A program made the translations under genes and the position numbers. The notes under the pieces were generated by a model. That model saw only the letters and a list, made by a program, of their open reading frames with translations. It did no database searches and was not told the origin of the DNA. This document shows, in pieces, positions 10,095-21,929 of a stretch of 64,000 bases of DNA (positions within the stretch are counted from its first letter, which is position 1; every line of letters begins with the position of its first letter). This DNA is from Diphasiastrum complanatum. Taxonomy: Eukaryota > Streptophyta > Lycopodiopsida > Lycopodiales > Lycopodiaceae. The DNA lies in contig CM055092.1 in assembly GCA_029204225.1 (NCBI GenBank), positions 83,484,976 to 83,548,975 of the forward strand, given 5' to 3'.

Positions 10095-11950
10095 TCACTG
10101 TTTTGGAGAATTTCTTTTTCCCAGCCATTCTAAAGAGTCTTGTGAATTCAAAACCAAATCATCCTGCACACATGAAATTTCCTTGAGTTGGAAACAGAAC
10201 TAGCATTAAAATACTTCAGTATATAAGATCAGAACCATGTCTATCTATTCAATGGATAGCAAACGCACATACCTCCAAAAAATCCGGAGGCGTATCAAGA
10301 TCCACATCATCAAGTGAGGACTTTTGCATTGTGTAAAATCCATCATTATAAAATTCATGAAATGGCAATCCTGAATCTGCTGCCAAATTAAGAAACTCCT
10401 GAGCAGCATCTAAAACAGAACAAGAGCTGGGGCTCGGATTGAAATCAAGTTTTTCCTCACAAAAAAGGCCAGACAACGTGCAGTTTGATGTGAGTCCTTC
10501 ATCTTTCCAGCCACAGTTCCTCCCAGTTCCATCCTTGTTATCATTGTCCAGGTGGATGTTCAGCGCATCACCATTGGTGAAATCAGGTTCACTGGCATTC
10601 GGTTGGCATGTCTTCTGCTACAGATCATTAGAAATGGAAACATTGTCAGAGCAATTTCCTTTGGTATCATTGCTTCTTACACATTTGCTTACAAGAAGTT
10701 TCCAAGAAAAAGGTCCAGAGCAATAAACTTTGAGTTATAGAATCAAGCTAAATAAAACATGTTCCCGCCTAAGATGCATGTCCTTCACTTGAATATGCAT
10801 ATATCATGCAGTCAGAACACAATTTCATACCAATAAAGTCTACATCACTTGAAAAAGAAAAAAAAAAGGCACACAACATAGCAGATCAAGCTAACATGAA
10901 CAAAAGCTTGAAAACCTGTTCATTTTTACTTCTTCCAATCTTATTGATGGTTCAAAGTTTGAATAAGTACTCACCAGATTTTCAGTTTTGTCCAAATGAA
11001 GAGTTAACGGAACCATTTGTTCAATGAAAGACGTAGCAATGGAGTCCATCAAAGGGTCTTTATCTCTTTGGGGCCTAAAAGGAGTGTAAAGTTTTGGGGT
11101 CACAGGCATACCCTTTGTAGAATATGCTTCAAAGGCTTCAGCAGATTCAGATATGCCAGCTTGAGGGTGCATCACTTTTTCTTCTAGAGCATCATCGGTA
11201 AATCTCTCACTTATTTCATCTTGAACTGCATCATCTTTCCTACCGGCAGCAAACTGCCTTGGTTGAGTCTGATAGAATACCTTTGACACCACAAACTCTC
11301 CTTCTTTTTCATCTTCATTGGAACCAAGATGATACTGATGCATGATCCAACTCGTCTTGTCAGGCTTGGAGCTCTTTGCAAAGTTGCTATATAGAACCAT
11401 AATCTTTTTGTAGCCAATCTGGTTCCCATTTTCAAAAATAGGTCTTGTTCTCCCAGTCTTATGCCATCGTGTGTCAGCTCTAAATTCATCATTACCCGAC
11501 TGGATCTTTCGACGTTTGCGGGTACCTGTAGTATAAGCATTGGTCGGTTGATGGAAAAAATGACTGCAAGTTCCATCACGCTTGACCCCTGCAAAAGCAA
11601 TGTTCTAAAAACCATACAAATCTGCTAACCCTCAGAATTCTAAGCTCCTAAATTTATGGCACAAATTAAGGCTACAGATTTCTCCTACCTCAAAGCAACA
11701 TCTTCACAACTGGTTCAGGAGATGAAGCATGATACTCTTATATTTTTTATTGGAAAGGAGGGGGGAGGTGAAAACTCCATGTCCATGACACTTCATATGA
11801 TCTCAGTAGCTGAGACCTTCTACTTTGCTCATGCGTCACTTTTGAGCTTTTCTTTTCTCTATGGTTTATGCTATACAAAGGAACTTTTTGGTTATTCGTA
11901 CTTTTTCCTATGGTTATGACTTTTGCATTTTAAAGTAGCTACATGTATAG

Positions 11951-11992
<42 letters not shown>

Positions 11993-14065
11993 GGATGCTC
12001 CTTTGTTTACTTCTACCCTGCTTTGCTATCAAACAAGTTGACAACAACTGACGCACCGCTTCTTCAAGAATACAAGGTCCAATTAAACCTTCTATACTTG
12101 CATAGAAAAGGTTTCTTTTGCTTAACTAGGGGGATTTCAAAAAACACTACAAGACTTTAAAATTTAAAATCCTATTTGGAGGGAAATTAATTTTCCCTCT
12201 CCCACTCGTACCTTCCGGGAAACCACACTGCATGACACTATAAAGCATGTAGTTTCGATGATTACTCCGCACTACACCGTGAAGAGTTCGCTTCTCTCTC
12301 TGCTACAGCAAATGCTCCCTACCAGTGTATATACGGTAAGTGCCTTTTGATTTAACACTTTACTATAGTAGCTCTCTCTCCTCATGCTTGTAGCATTCAT
12401 TATGATGCTTTCATAAGCTAACTCCAGATATGGCTAAGCTTATGAACTTAGCCATCTCTCAAAGGACGTTTTGTATAAACTTTTTTATGATGGAATGGTA
12501 ACCTGTCCAGCGACGGACAGACTGAGCGGTTTTCGTAAAATAGATACTTTTGTATCATGCCTGACTGGCAGCAATGGATACATCTTACTCGTTTGCATCC
12601 CTTCTTAAAATGTTCTAATGACAGCGATGAATCACTAGCTGCATTCTTACTTTACATTTTTTATGGGCAGCGATGGAAAGGCTTCTAAATAAGCATTCTA
12701 AATAAGCATGAATGATTGTATATGTCCAGGGATGGATAGATCATTTTTGAAAGATGGATCACAAAGGTTGAGGGGTATCCTGTCCAGCGATGGACAGCAA
12801 ACTCCTTCTACCTTCTCATTGTTTGGAGACACACCTACTGTCCAGCGATGGACATTAGGAGCATTTACTTCTAGTTATATATGATTCAACTTGCTTACTG
12901 TCTAGCGATGGACAACAAGCTAAAACACTCCTTATTCACTGATGCTTTTTGTATGTACATACCTTCTATTATCCAGCTATGGATAGAAGGATGCTTTATG
13001 GCTCAACTCTAAAGAAAATTTATATATTCTCTGATCTAGCAATGAGTTCATACTCTCAAATATCGCTTCATGCTCAATTTACGATACTAAACTTTTGTCG
13101 GTGTATGTGATAATGTAGCATTGTTCGGTTACTACAGCTTGTTATCATTTACAGTTTGGTTCGTACTACTCAAAGCATCGTACTCAAAGCAAAGGTATAA
13201 CGCCTACTAAAACTTCACAAAGCAAGCAGTTTAGCATATTCCGTGAACATATTTATCTCAACGTTTTTACATAACTCTTAAACATAGCTATGGACTAAAA
13301 AGACTATCTTCTTGTCATTATGATATAAACAGAAAACCTTTACGAAAAAACAACGATGACAGCCTCCCAAGAAGCCTCGTCTACAAACATTCAAGTATGA
13401 CTTTTTGTTATCGATTTTTATATGAATTCCACAAAGCACGAACAAGAATGGGATGAGCATTTCTTTATATCTTAATATCTACATTCCTTCAACATAACTA
13501 TCCAATCTTTTCAAAAAAATGACTTAAGTAAAAGATACTACATCTATAAAGCTGATCGACTAAATGATTCTTTACTTTGTCAACAACCTTACAGTAGGGA
13601 CTCCAATAAAATGGTCTTAGACAACATGGATATGGATAAGATACGTAGTTTCTACGAAAGGGTTAGAATGGCACGGATCTGCCCTACCACCTTATAGAAA
13701 CATGGACATCTCTTACTAATAATTAATTATGTCTATCGAAAGTAATGTTCCTATACCATGGTTGATATATGATTTCTGTATAGCATGGTTTTGCTCAGAA
13801 ACAATCATACAATCAATCATGGCAAATCTTAACCTTATCCTAATAAGTGTTACTTTAGACCTTTGGTGGGATACAGCTGGAAAGGATGGATATGCTCAAG
13901 AGTATGGACAGCAGTGCATGACACACCTTGCTCTGCAAGGGTCACTTGGGTTAGCATGGCATGGATTGCCCTAATACTAGCACACGTGTCCACACCAAGT
14001 CTTAATAAAGCATGGATTGGCAAGGAAAAGACGTTAATAAAGCTTTCTTTCTTTCTTTCTTCTTC

Positions 14066-14121
<56 letters not shown>

Positions 14122-15664
14122 AGAATAACCTGGGAGTTTCTCGGGATGAGTGTAGCAAATGCCTTCCTCATCGCTTAGTGTGGGAATAAATTCATCAATA
14201 AATGCATGTGCTTTCAGCTGTTCAACCCCAATCTTTGCTGCTAGGTGATCCAAAATCTCCTTATCAGTGGGGTCAAACTTAACTCCAGCAGGAAGCCCTG
14301 GCCATACTTGTGCAGCCTGTAGGTCCACACAGATTATCAGATTCACAAATATAATTATACATACAGTACAATTTGCATCTCTTGTGTAATCCAATCTGCA
14401 AATGGAGTGTGCATGCAGTTTTCCAAGTTTTAATAACTTCTAACCTTGATGACTCAAGATTTTTCAGGATTTATGCAAGTGAGCTAGACATATGCTATGT
14501 TCATGTTCGAATGCATAACATTGGCATAATTCAGTCATATCTGTTTCTACACTGCTTTTCTGTTAGATGGGACTCGTGTTTCCAACCTTCGGTGCCAAGA
14601 AAACATACTTTTTTGAATTCAATTTGCTAATAATTGAATATAAGTATATACAGTCCACATTGGAATACGTTGTTTTGTGGCCAGTAATAGAGAGGTAGTT
14701 ATTGAATGATATTGGACATAACTGTATCCAAAGCAGAGGTAACATAATATGCCTTTATTTAGTGAAAAAATTTGGTTTTGGCAAGAAGGAGCAAATGCCT
14801 CTAGTGCAAGAGAAAATGACCATTTGAGTAGAGATACCTAAGATTTCCATACAATACTCATGGAGGGGTGAATATACTCTACATTATTCAAGGGAGTAGC
14901 AAGCTATATAAGCTCCGTTAGATCTTAAAAGCAGGTTGCTCAAGAGGACAGAATTTTCTTTTGTCTTCATAAACATAATTAACAATTGTGATGATTAAAA
15001 AATGACAGCATCTAACTGCACATCACTTTAAAACATATCAACAGAGCAACAAAACTTTATAGAATAAAGTAGTTTTTTCTGCATATTTGTAATGGACCAA
15101 CCAAACCAAGGTTGTGGCAGTGCTCTTGCCAGAGAAATGGAAGAAGAACAACTTTGCAAGGTGGGAGAACTTTGGACTGAGGTTCTTGTGACTTAGGCAA
15201 AAAGAACTGCTCTTTCGGTGCTCAAAGCTAACTGCCTCACAAGAGATTATCCTGTCTATAACTTGTCTTTAGGACTTGAAAATTTTGTTCTATGATCCCA
15301 AAAGTAAATATCAAAAAAATTATCAATCGCAATCTACACCTGTGACACAGATTGCCATAATGGGTTTGAGACATCAGATGACAATAAAGTGGCATTATAT
15401 CTGGCATGCAAACTTATGTGAAAGAGACATGAAAGCCCTCATTGTCACACAGAACATTCTAACCTGGAAAACACAGAATCTGAAAAAAATGTAAAGTCAA
15501 CAGAACTACACATGACCATTGGTACTTACATCGTTTCCCCCAAAGACATAGCCACATGAAGGACATTCACTACATGGGTTCACCTGCTGATTTGCCTCAC
15601 TGCTGTGTTGTACTGCATTCTTTATTTTCTTAGCTAGCTTTCTGCCATCTATAAGCCATGTCAT
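10095..15664 (-). CDS. SOG1: SOG1-like NAC transcription factor (DNA-damage response), five exons
   Basis: SOG1 is the plant master regulator of the DNA-damage response, activated by ATM/ATR in the nucleus. Exons by my splice reading: 15530-15664, 14130-14316, 10975-11588, 10273-10617 and 10095-10163; all introns are GT-AG and all phases agree, giving 449 aa. Exon 1 ([17 protein letters not shown], then [11 protein letters not shown]) matches the SOG1 N-terminus. Exon 2 holds '[21 protein letters not shown]' and '[12 protein letters not shown]'; exon 3 '[21 protein letters not shown]', '[10 protein letters not shown]', 'KKIMVLY' and 'WIMHQYHLG', i.e. the NAC DNA-binding domain with a basic nuclear signal. 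Exon 4 has '[10 protein letters not shown]' and exon 5 'NSQDS', conserved C-terminal blocks. Only this one SQ remains; Arabidopsis SOG1 has five. Intron 2 is 2.5 kb. A 5' non-coding exon further upstream is possible. Confidence 0.93.
11955..11990 (+). repeat. (TC)n microsatellite in SOG1 intron 2
   Basis: Eighteen uninterrupted TC dinucleotides, near the 3' end of intron 2 in the gene's orientation. Confidence 0.95.
12145..12154 (+). other. CACTACAAGA, possible CACTA-type transposon end
   Basis: This decamer matches the usual start of plant CACTA terminal inverted repeats. It lies ~350 bp from an array of subterminal-like repeats. I found no matching TCTTGTAGTG end in the intron, so a complete element is not shown. 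Confidence 0.25.
12430..12455 (+). repeat. perfect 9-bp inverted repeat (hairpin)
   Basis: ATGGCTAAG and CTTAGCCAT are separated by eight bases, just upstream of the hairpin array. Confidence 0.7.
12500..13050 (+). repeat. ~58-bp tandem array with a hairpin core, in SOG1 intron 2
   Basis: About ten units with starts at 12504, 12565, 12617, 12663, 12723, 12781, 12839, 12899, 12970 and 13033, spaced 46-71 bases. The best cores read TGTCCAGCGATGGACA, a 6-bp stem closing a GCGA loop. Spacers have diverged far more than the cores. On the plus strand the loop is of the GNRA class (GCGA, GGGA, GCAA). Substitutions in the clear copies keep pairing, including TATCCA-GCTA-TGGATA at 12970. It may be the subterminal repeat zone of a CACTA-like element or a private satellite. 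Confidence 0.75.
14042..14118 (+). repeat. (CTTT)n / (TG)25 microsatellite at the 5' end of SOG1 intron 2
   Basis: A short CTTT/CTT run leads into 25 TG repeats (14069-14118). On the gene strand the CA run begins about 12 bases after the intron 2 donor, so length changes here would sit right next to a splice site. Confidence 0.95.
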
Positions 15665-17221
15665 CCTGGCAATATCACTTGAGTTAGTCAGTTGTCACAT
15701 AGAGTTTGCACAGCATCATCTCTGAGAGCAGAATACATGTATGAGAGATTACTGTAGATACATCAAATTGTCAAGCCTTCATAGGTAACAACATAGAGCA
15801 GTGCACTAGTCACACATGTAAAATATATATAATATGTCAACGCGCATCTTCCTTTTACAGCATGTATTGAAACAATCTGATATGTATCTTTAAGTTTCAG
15901 ATCATAAATATTGAGATTTTATTTTGAAAATTGAACTCGAAAGACAGTCTAGTGAAGCCCAGCTACACTGTAACTTCTTCCGACCTTTAATTCTGATTTG
16001 AGCTATTAGCTAGCATTTACAAAGCACGTACACTTTCCACAGAAAGGCACATTTTGTTAGCAGTTACTTTATTGAGTGACCTTATCTTTATCTCTCCATT
16101 GGATCCTCAAATGTTAATACAGGATAGTAAACTGGGTGGATCCAATGTGGATTAATTTCGGATTTACATACTAAAAAAGCCAGAAACACTCAACAATTAT
16201 GTCTTTCCTTCATTTTCTCTTTAACTCTAACCCACTAGCTGAACTAAACAAAACAATCAGCACAAAAGACAGCCAAAATTTTTTAGCATATAGATCTACT
16301 CTCTAATAGCATGCTCTACAAGTTCTCTCCTTAGATTATCAAGCAACAATAATCACAAAAAAAAGCAAGCATCAACTGACAATAAGATCTTCTATAGGCA
16401 AATAATGGCTCTATTTTCTTTAGTTCCATGTTCACAATACAAGCATCAAATGACTAATAAAATTCTCTTTAAGCAACCAATGAGAAAGCATGAAATAGAA
16501 TAACCACCATAGACAAGAGAGAAGAGAAGGATTCACCAGAGGCTCAACCTAGTCAACGAGGAAATACCAACCGAATGTACACGAGATTTCTCCTCGTTTC
16601 GAGCTAAGAGGGACCAAGTGTCGGTTCGTCTTTGGTTCATTCTACAGTGGTCAATTATACCTTAGCTCATCTGAAGGTTCATTGACATTCTATTATTTTT
16701 ATGAATAGTGTAGATCAGTGAGCCACTAAACATATTGTTCCCTGAATTGAGCTGTCATACACATCGCTAGTATATGTTGGATCTCTGTTTTAGTATACTG
16801 ATTATGCCTATATCGGCAACTATTCTACCAAGCTAATTCATGGTGCTGATCCACTATCCAAGCATACTTTTATTGTTTAAGCATGCAACTTGGCTTTTTC
16901 CTAAATTGGAAGGTAGTATTTCAAAGATTCACATGTTTGCTAGAAAAGAGGCAACCCCCTTAATTTAAATGTGCTCTTGAGATACTTCTCTTGGCTGCTT
17001 TGAAGTAAAGATCTCTTGGATTTGCCATAAATTGACTTACCACCCGAACAACATAGCAGATAGCTAGGCAAGTGACAATAGCATAGATGAGGCTCCCAAT
17101 GAGCCTTTGAGAAGTGTCACATTAATGAGCTTTTTATTCAAAAGAAGTTGTGACCGAAATTTAAGATAGATTCAGCAGGAGTAGGTAGGAGTAGCTTTGC
17201 AGTCCAACATAATGAATCTTT
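15665..17221. other. no gene seen; upstream of SOG1-like exon 1
   Basis: No coding similarity recognised on either strand. In the gene's direction the sequence just before the ATG ends in a pyrimidine-containing stretch and 'GCCAG', which would also work as a splice acceptor. This stretch may therefore be a 5' UTR intron. Confidence 0.35.
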
Positions 17222-17440
17222 GACATACTAATTCTTGTTGGTTACTTCTGTACTTAAACGCTTCAGAAATTGTCCTAGATCTTTCATATCAAATAGTTTT
17301 TCTATCTTAATCATTGAAGTGTTACTTCCTATAATTATTGAATCATTGGCGTTATACTTGACTCGGTACACCCACTTGGTGCCAATCGGCTTCTTAACTT
17401 TCTGCTACAGCCCAATTGCGGTTACAGCAAACTGAGGTTA
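17222..17440 (-). pseudogene. copia reverse transcriptase fragment
   Basis: The minus strand reads KKPIGTKWVYRVKYNANDSI, the conserved start of copia RT, joined directly to 'IIIGSNTSMIKIEKLFDMKDLGQF', which belongs about 130 residues further on. An internal deletion is therefore present. No LTRs are associated. Confidence 0.7.
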
Positions 17441-17616
17441 GGCACGTTGTGTCTAGTGATAGGGTGGCCAAAGTATGGTGGACGATGTTCTACAAATTCT
17501 CTCGCGAGATTACTCGGCTACAACCTGTGAGAGAAATTTGAGTGTCTTCTCTTTAATTCACACAAACAAGAGGAATAGACACTTCATTTGACAATTGGTC
17601 ATGCTGGCATAAGTGC

Positions 17617-18325
17617 ATGCCAACCATAACTCTTGACCGAGCCGAGGACCTCACAAGAGCCGATGAAGGTAAATTGTACTATGTGGTTGTGATTTGCAGT
17701 TTTAACTTTGAACTTTGTCAACTTTCAAGGCTCAAGCAAATCATGATTTGTGACTTGTTAGTTACGAATTGTGAATCTTCAATCAAGCATCATGACATGA
17801 ATCATGGATTCCAATGTAGATTGTGCCATTTCAATCCTAATGAAATCGATGTTACAAAGGTTCCAAAGCTACCACCAATATCATGGTTCACCCTACAACA
17901 CTATGATCACCATCATCATCATGTTTTTCCCAAACAAGGCATAAAATGGCGGAAAAATCTTAAAGACAAGTCAAATGCAGCAAAGATATGGAATTAGTGG
18001 GATGTAAGTGGGCTTTCAAAGTCACATACCATGAATATGGGTCAGTTGAAAGACATTAAGCTAGATTGGTAGCAAAGGGCTGTAGTCAAAATGAGAGGGT
18101 AGGTTACAATGAGACGTTTGCTCCAAGTCATGAAAATAAGATCATTTACATTCTTGTTGGCATGGGCAACCATATGGGACATGGAAAGAAGGACATGAAA
18201 ACTACCTTCTTACATGGGGACTTGCAGGAGGAAGTTTACATGAAGCAGTTGTCTAGTTTTGAATCAAATGAACGTCAAGTTTGCATACTAAAAAAGGCCC
18301 TTCACGGATTGAAACAATCATGATG
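17617..18325 (+). pseudogene. copia pol (reverse transcriptase) remnant
   Basis: From about 17990 the plus strand reads 'VGCKWAFKVTYHEYGSVE', 'ARLVAKGCSQNERVGYNETFAP', 'DMKTTFLHGDLQEEVYMKQ' and 'CILKKALHGLKQS', the first half of copia RT, with frameshifts and a stop. The preceding open frame (17617-17997) is not recognised beyond a plausible linker position. The YVDD catalytic region is absent. Confidence 0.7.
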
Positions 18326-18584
18326 AACTTGGTACTAGAAGATTGACAGATTTTACTTGAAAATGGCGTTAGTAGATGTTGTTCTGATTCAAATCTATAA
18401 ATGCAAATGTCTGATATATTATTTTTCGTCATACCAGTATATATTTGTGACTTGATTCTCGATGAAAAACTCAAAGGTCCTTTTCTTAAGGCCATTTGTA
18501 TCATTGATGCCTATTCTAAAGGCTAGGTTGAGAATTTGACATGTTGACCTCCATTAAAGAAATTAGCGTAGCTCTTTCAAAGAG

Positions 18585-19260
18585 GTAGTCCTTCAGTCAA
18601 CATTTTGTTGCTTCTATTTCAATTACTCACATCTTTCAGAAGCATAATTAGAATTATGAACATCAAGAAAGCAATCAGATGCTCCAATTAGTAATTTCAG
18701 CTATTGGCCCTTGTCTGCAAGGTCTAGAAGAATAGATCTTTCAAAACAGCAACTTTGAAAGGAGAACACTAAGAGCAACAATCAAGCTCGTGAAGCCTTG
18801 CTACCGTAGAAAAGACTTGAGTGAGAGCTCATTGTTCTGCACAAATTAGCTTATAACAAGTGTCGAGAAGATTTTCACATAGTTATAGCTGCTACACTTG
18901 GCGTAGACTCTAGAGGTACTTGTTTGTTCAGCACTTTCTTGCCCCTATTCAAGAGTAACAACGATTGCCGAGTACAGCTTTGGGAAGCATAACTAAAACT
19001 GGGAACATAAACAAAGTAATCGGACGTTCAAACTATGGATTTTCAGCTATTGGCTTGTTTCCTCGTTCTCTAGAATGTTCCATTTTTCAAAAGATGGACA
19101 AATTTGAAAGAACACGAAGAGCAACACCAACGCTCTTAAAGACTCTACCCTGAAAAAGACTGAGACTCGCTGTTCTTACAGAAATAACTTGATCAACAAG
19201 TGTCAAGAAGATTCTCACTCAACAACACTCAGGCTGCTACCCTTCACGTCTATGTTGCCC
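18585..19260 (+). repeat. diverged tandem duplication, ~345 bp unit
   Basis: Two units share landmarks in the same order: 'AATC(A/G)GA(T/C)G', 'TTTTCAGCTATTGGC', 'AAGAGCAACA' and 'CAAGTGTC(G/A)AGAAGATT', at about 18670/19015 and following. Overall identity looks low. No coding assignment. Confidence 0.55.
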
Positions 19261-20269
19261 AGATAATGTGGCATTCCAGAGCATTGTGGAACAAAAATGG
19301 TTGATGGGTCCAAACTTGCTAAAACAAGTGAGTCAGCATTTCCACTACATTCGCAGCCAGCCAGGGTAAGTGTACGAACAATTGAAGGGCATAGAAAGTG
19401 TTACACAAGTCATATACATTAACACATGCTAATGGAAATATTCAGAAGACAAATTTTCTGACCTGCATTGCTCTAAAGGTCCAAGCTTATCCTACATTCG
19501 GTGTGTATTCACGAGCTCCTGCCTATCGTCTTTCCGAACACCAAACGAGCTCCACTCGAAGTTGCAGTGCTTCCTTCAAAATATATAACCTTCACGTTCT
19601 GCGATCATAGATAAAGAGGACTAGAATAAGAGAAATTCTGCATTATCTCAGATGGAAGACTGTGAAGAATCAAGAAGTTCTGAAACCAATACCACATACA
19701 TAGAACTCATTACTGAATTGCACTAGGACAGCGAGACCCAACATTTTGTCACGTTGATTGCCACATTAAGTTTACAGAAGGACAAAATTATCATGTCCAA
19801 CGTTCATTTTGGAGATCTTTTACTAGTAATGCATTCTTTTCAATGCTTGCGCGTGTGACGTTGACTAGCCCGTCTCGATCCAGAGCAACAAACATTGGCC
19901 AAAAACTGCCTAAACCCAATGCCAGCTGAGCACTGCTAGAGAATGCGTTCACAAGCTTTCGATTTTAAGCGAATTGCCTAACGAATACCAAAAGCAACAA
20001 GGAGCAGTCATGCTATTGATCAGTTCATAGCGCTTTTGCGATTGAACAGAATCAAATTAATTTACATAAACTGAGAAGACTATTGCCCATATGCGACAGA
20101 AGAACAGTGTAATCAGAGCTTGAGCTAACAAGAAGAGCTCAGGATTCGAGTGTATTGGAGAGTGGGATGCTCATTGCAATGATTGAAGACGAAAGTGAGC
20201 AATTCAATGAGTGCATTGGGTGTTTCGATTCTTGAGAAGCACAGGGTTTACAAAGTAGATGATGCAACG

Positions 20270-20530
20270 AACCTCTCATTCAGCTTCACATCAGCAGGAG
20301 GAACAGCGCTCGTCCTGCTTGTAAGAAGGATCAATCTTTCTATCACTGAACATACTAAATAGACCAAGCGATGAAAATGCGACCAGGAATCACGACAGAT
20401 TGAACGCGCAACTCGGAAGCAGCTCTGGCACTTCCGCTCTGTCGCGCTGCCTATTGCCCGCGAACGGGAGAAAGCAGAGAGGGAAAGACGCGAGCGAGGG
20501 GTCGGTCGTCATCAACGGGAAAAAAGTAGT
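20270..20530 (-). other. CpG-rich stretch, possible first exon/promoter of the SOG1-like gene
   Basis: Between about 20380 and 20520 the sequence is markedly richer in CG dinucleotides (GCGCAACTCGG, CGCGCTGCC, CGCGAACGGG, GACGCGAGCG) than its surroundings. On the minus strand it would lie ~4.7 kb upstream of the SOG1-like ATG. Unmethylated 5' ends of plant genes often look like this. A 5' UTR exon here is an inference only. Confidence 0.3.
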
Positions 20531-20756
20531 AGGCTCGTAACAGGGACCCTGCCCAGGGGTACAACGACCCTAAGACACCACATATCTCACGCCTAATCTC
20601 TTGGATGTACGCCACGCGTCAGAAGCGATACTTGGCAGCTTTTAAACGGTGGATCTAAACACGTGGTAAGATCCTACTGCAATCTATAATATCCAACGGT
20701 GGTGAGCTTAAAACTCCATTAGGTGAAAATAGGGCAAGGTAGTTGGGCTTCGGGGG

Positions 20757-20910
20757 CGCAGAGAAGTAGGTTCGGGTGATAGCCTCGGTTGCTTGCCGCT
20801 AAAGGGAAGGCACCGAGGCAGCTGGTTCGGGGGGGAAGGAGAAGTAGGTTCGGATCTAGCCTCGGTTGCTTGCTTGTAAAGGGACGGCGTGGGTGCTCAG
20901 CTCAGGAGCT
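20757..20910 (+). repeat. two-copy ~80-bp tandem repeat, G-rich
   Basis: 'GAGAAGTAGGTTCGG', 'AGCCTCGGTTGCTTGC' and 'AAAGGGA(A/C)GGC' occur twice about 80 bases apart. The first copy starts near 20762 and the second near 20842. Confidence 0.65.
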
Positions 20911-21280
20911 GGAAAACAATAAATATAAGAATGTAGGTGGAAGGGGGGGTTGGCCAATCAAAATAGAGCTTGTACATAAAATAATAAAATAAAATAACAA
21001 TTTTAATTATTTATTGATTTCCGTCCAAAAATCGAGGTGCTCTTAAACCCTTGCTCGTTTTGTGAACAATTTAACGTCAAATTTTGTAGTCGAGGCCCGA
21101 GGGAGGGAGCGGACAAGGCCCGAGGTATAAAAAGAGGTGGGGGTGGGACCTGGGTGAACTTCAAGCCACAGGGCACAGGCCATTCATTTAGTATGTATAT
21201 ATGTGCATTGTGTGGAATATGTGGCATGAAGAATTTATGAGAGATGTCAAGCTGCCAGGACCCAGAGTGTGTGGAGTTAA

Positions 21281-21470
21281 TTTTCTTCATCATTGGAGCT
21301 ATACATGATGAAAATCCCACAAATGTCAATGCAATGTAAAAAATTGTAGTCCAAGATCTCATGGCTCCCCAGATAATTTGGCTAAGTAAGAGATTTGTAT
21401 TTTCCTTCATCATTAAAGCAATACATTTTGAAAAGACTACAAACGTCAATGCAATACAACAAGAAGTAAA
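21281..21470 (+). repeat. two-copy tandem repeat, ~121-bp spacing
   Basis: 'TTC(T/C)TTCATCATT', 'A(T/G)ACATT', 'AC(A/T)AA.GTCAATGCAAT' recur at about 21281 and 21402. Copies have diverged. Confidence 0.55.
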
Positions 21471-21929
21471 GTCGTTTGAAATATTGTAATAGAGTTTGTT
21501 GTGGGGTTTGAATAAATATTCAGATAGTTAAAAAATATTGGATTTAAGCTAACATATATATTTGTCCAACGAAAATGATAGTTGGTTGTGATTGTGCTAG
21601 GAATTCATGTAGTAATATCTACTTGACAATAATTTTGCAAACATAAATCATAATAATCTCATGTATAATAATCTATTTGAACTTAGGTCCATTCACCTTT
21701 ATGTTCATAAGAATTCCCCATAAACTCATGTAATTTAATACATTCTATTGCTCTACATGCACTCCATGTATTCTTTGTCTCTTGACTTGAACTCTAAAGA
21801 ACATTAGACCAAATTACAAGCAACATGCAAGCCCAATGATTGACCTCAAAGAGGGGGTAGAATAAGAATGATATGACCTAGTAAACCTTGGCTATCTACA
21901 TGCTAACCATTACATCTTAAAAGTAAGCA

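Noticed and set aside
13850-14394. Open frames with long (Thr-His)n or (Cys-Val)n runs
   Set aside because: They are translations of the (TG)25 microsatellite; part of one overlaps SOG1 exon 2 in frame, but the repeat lies in the intron.
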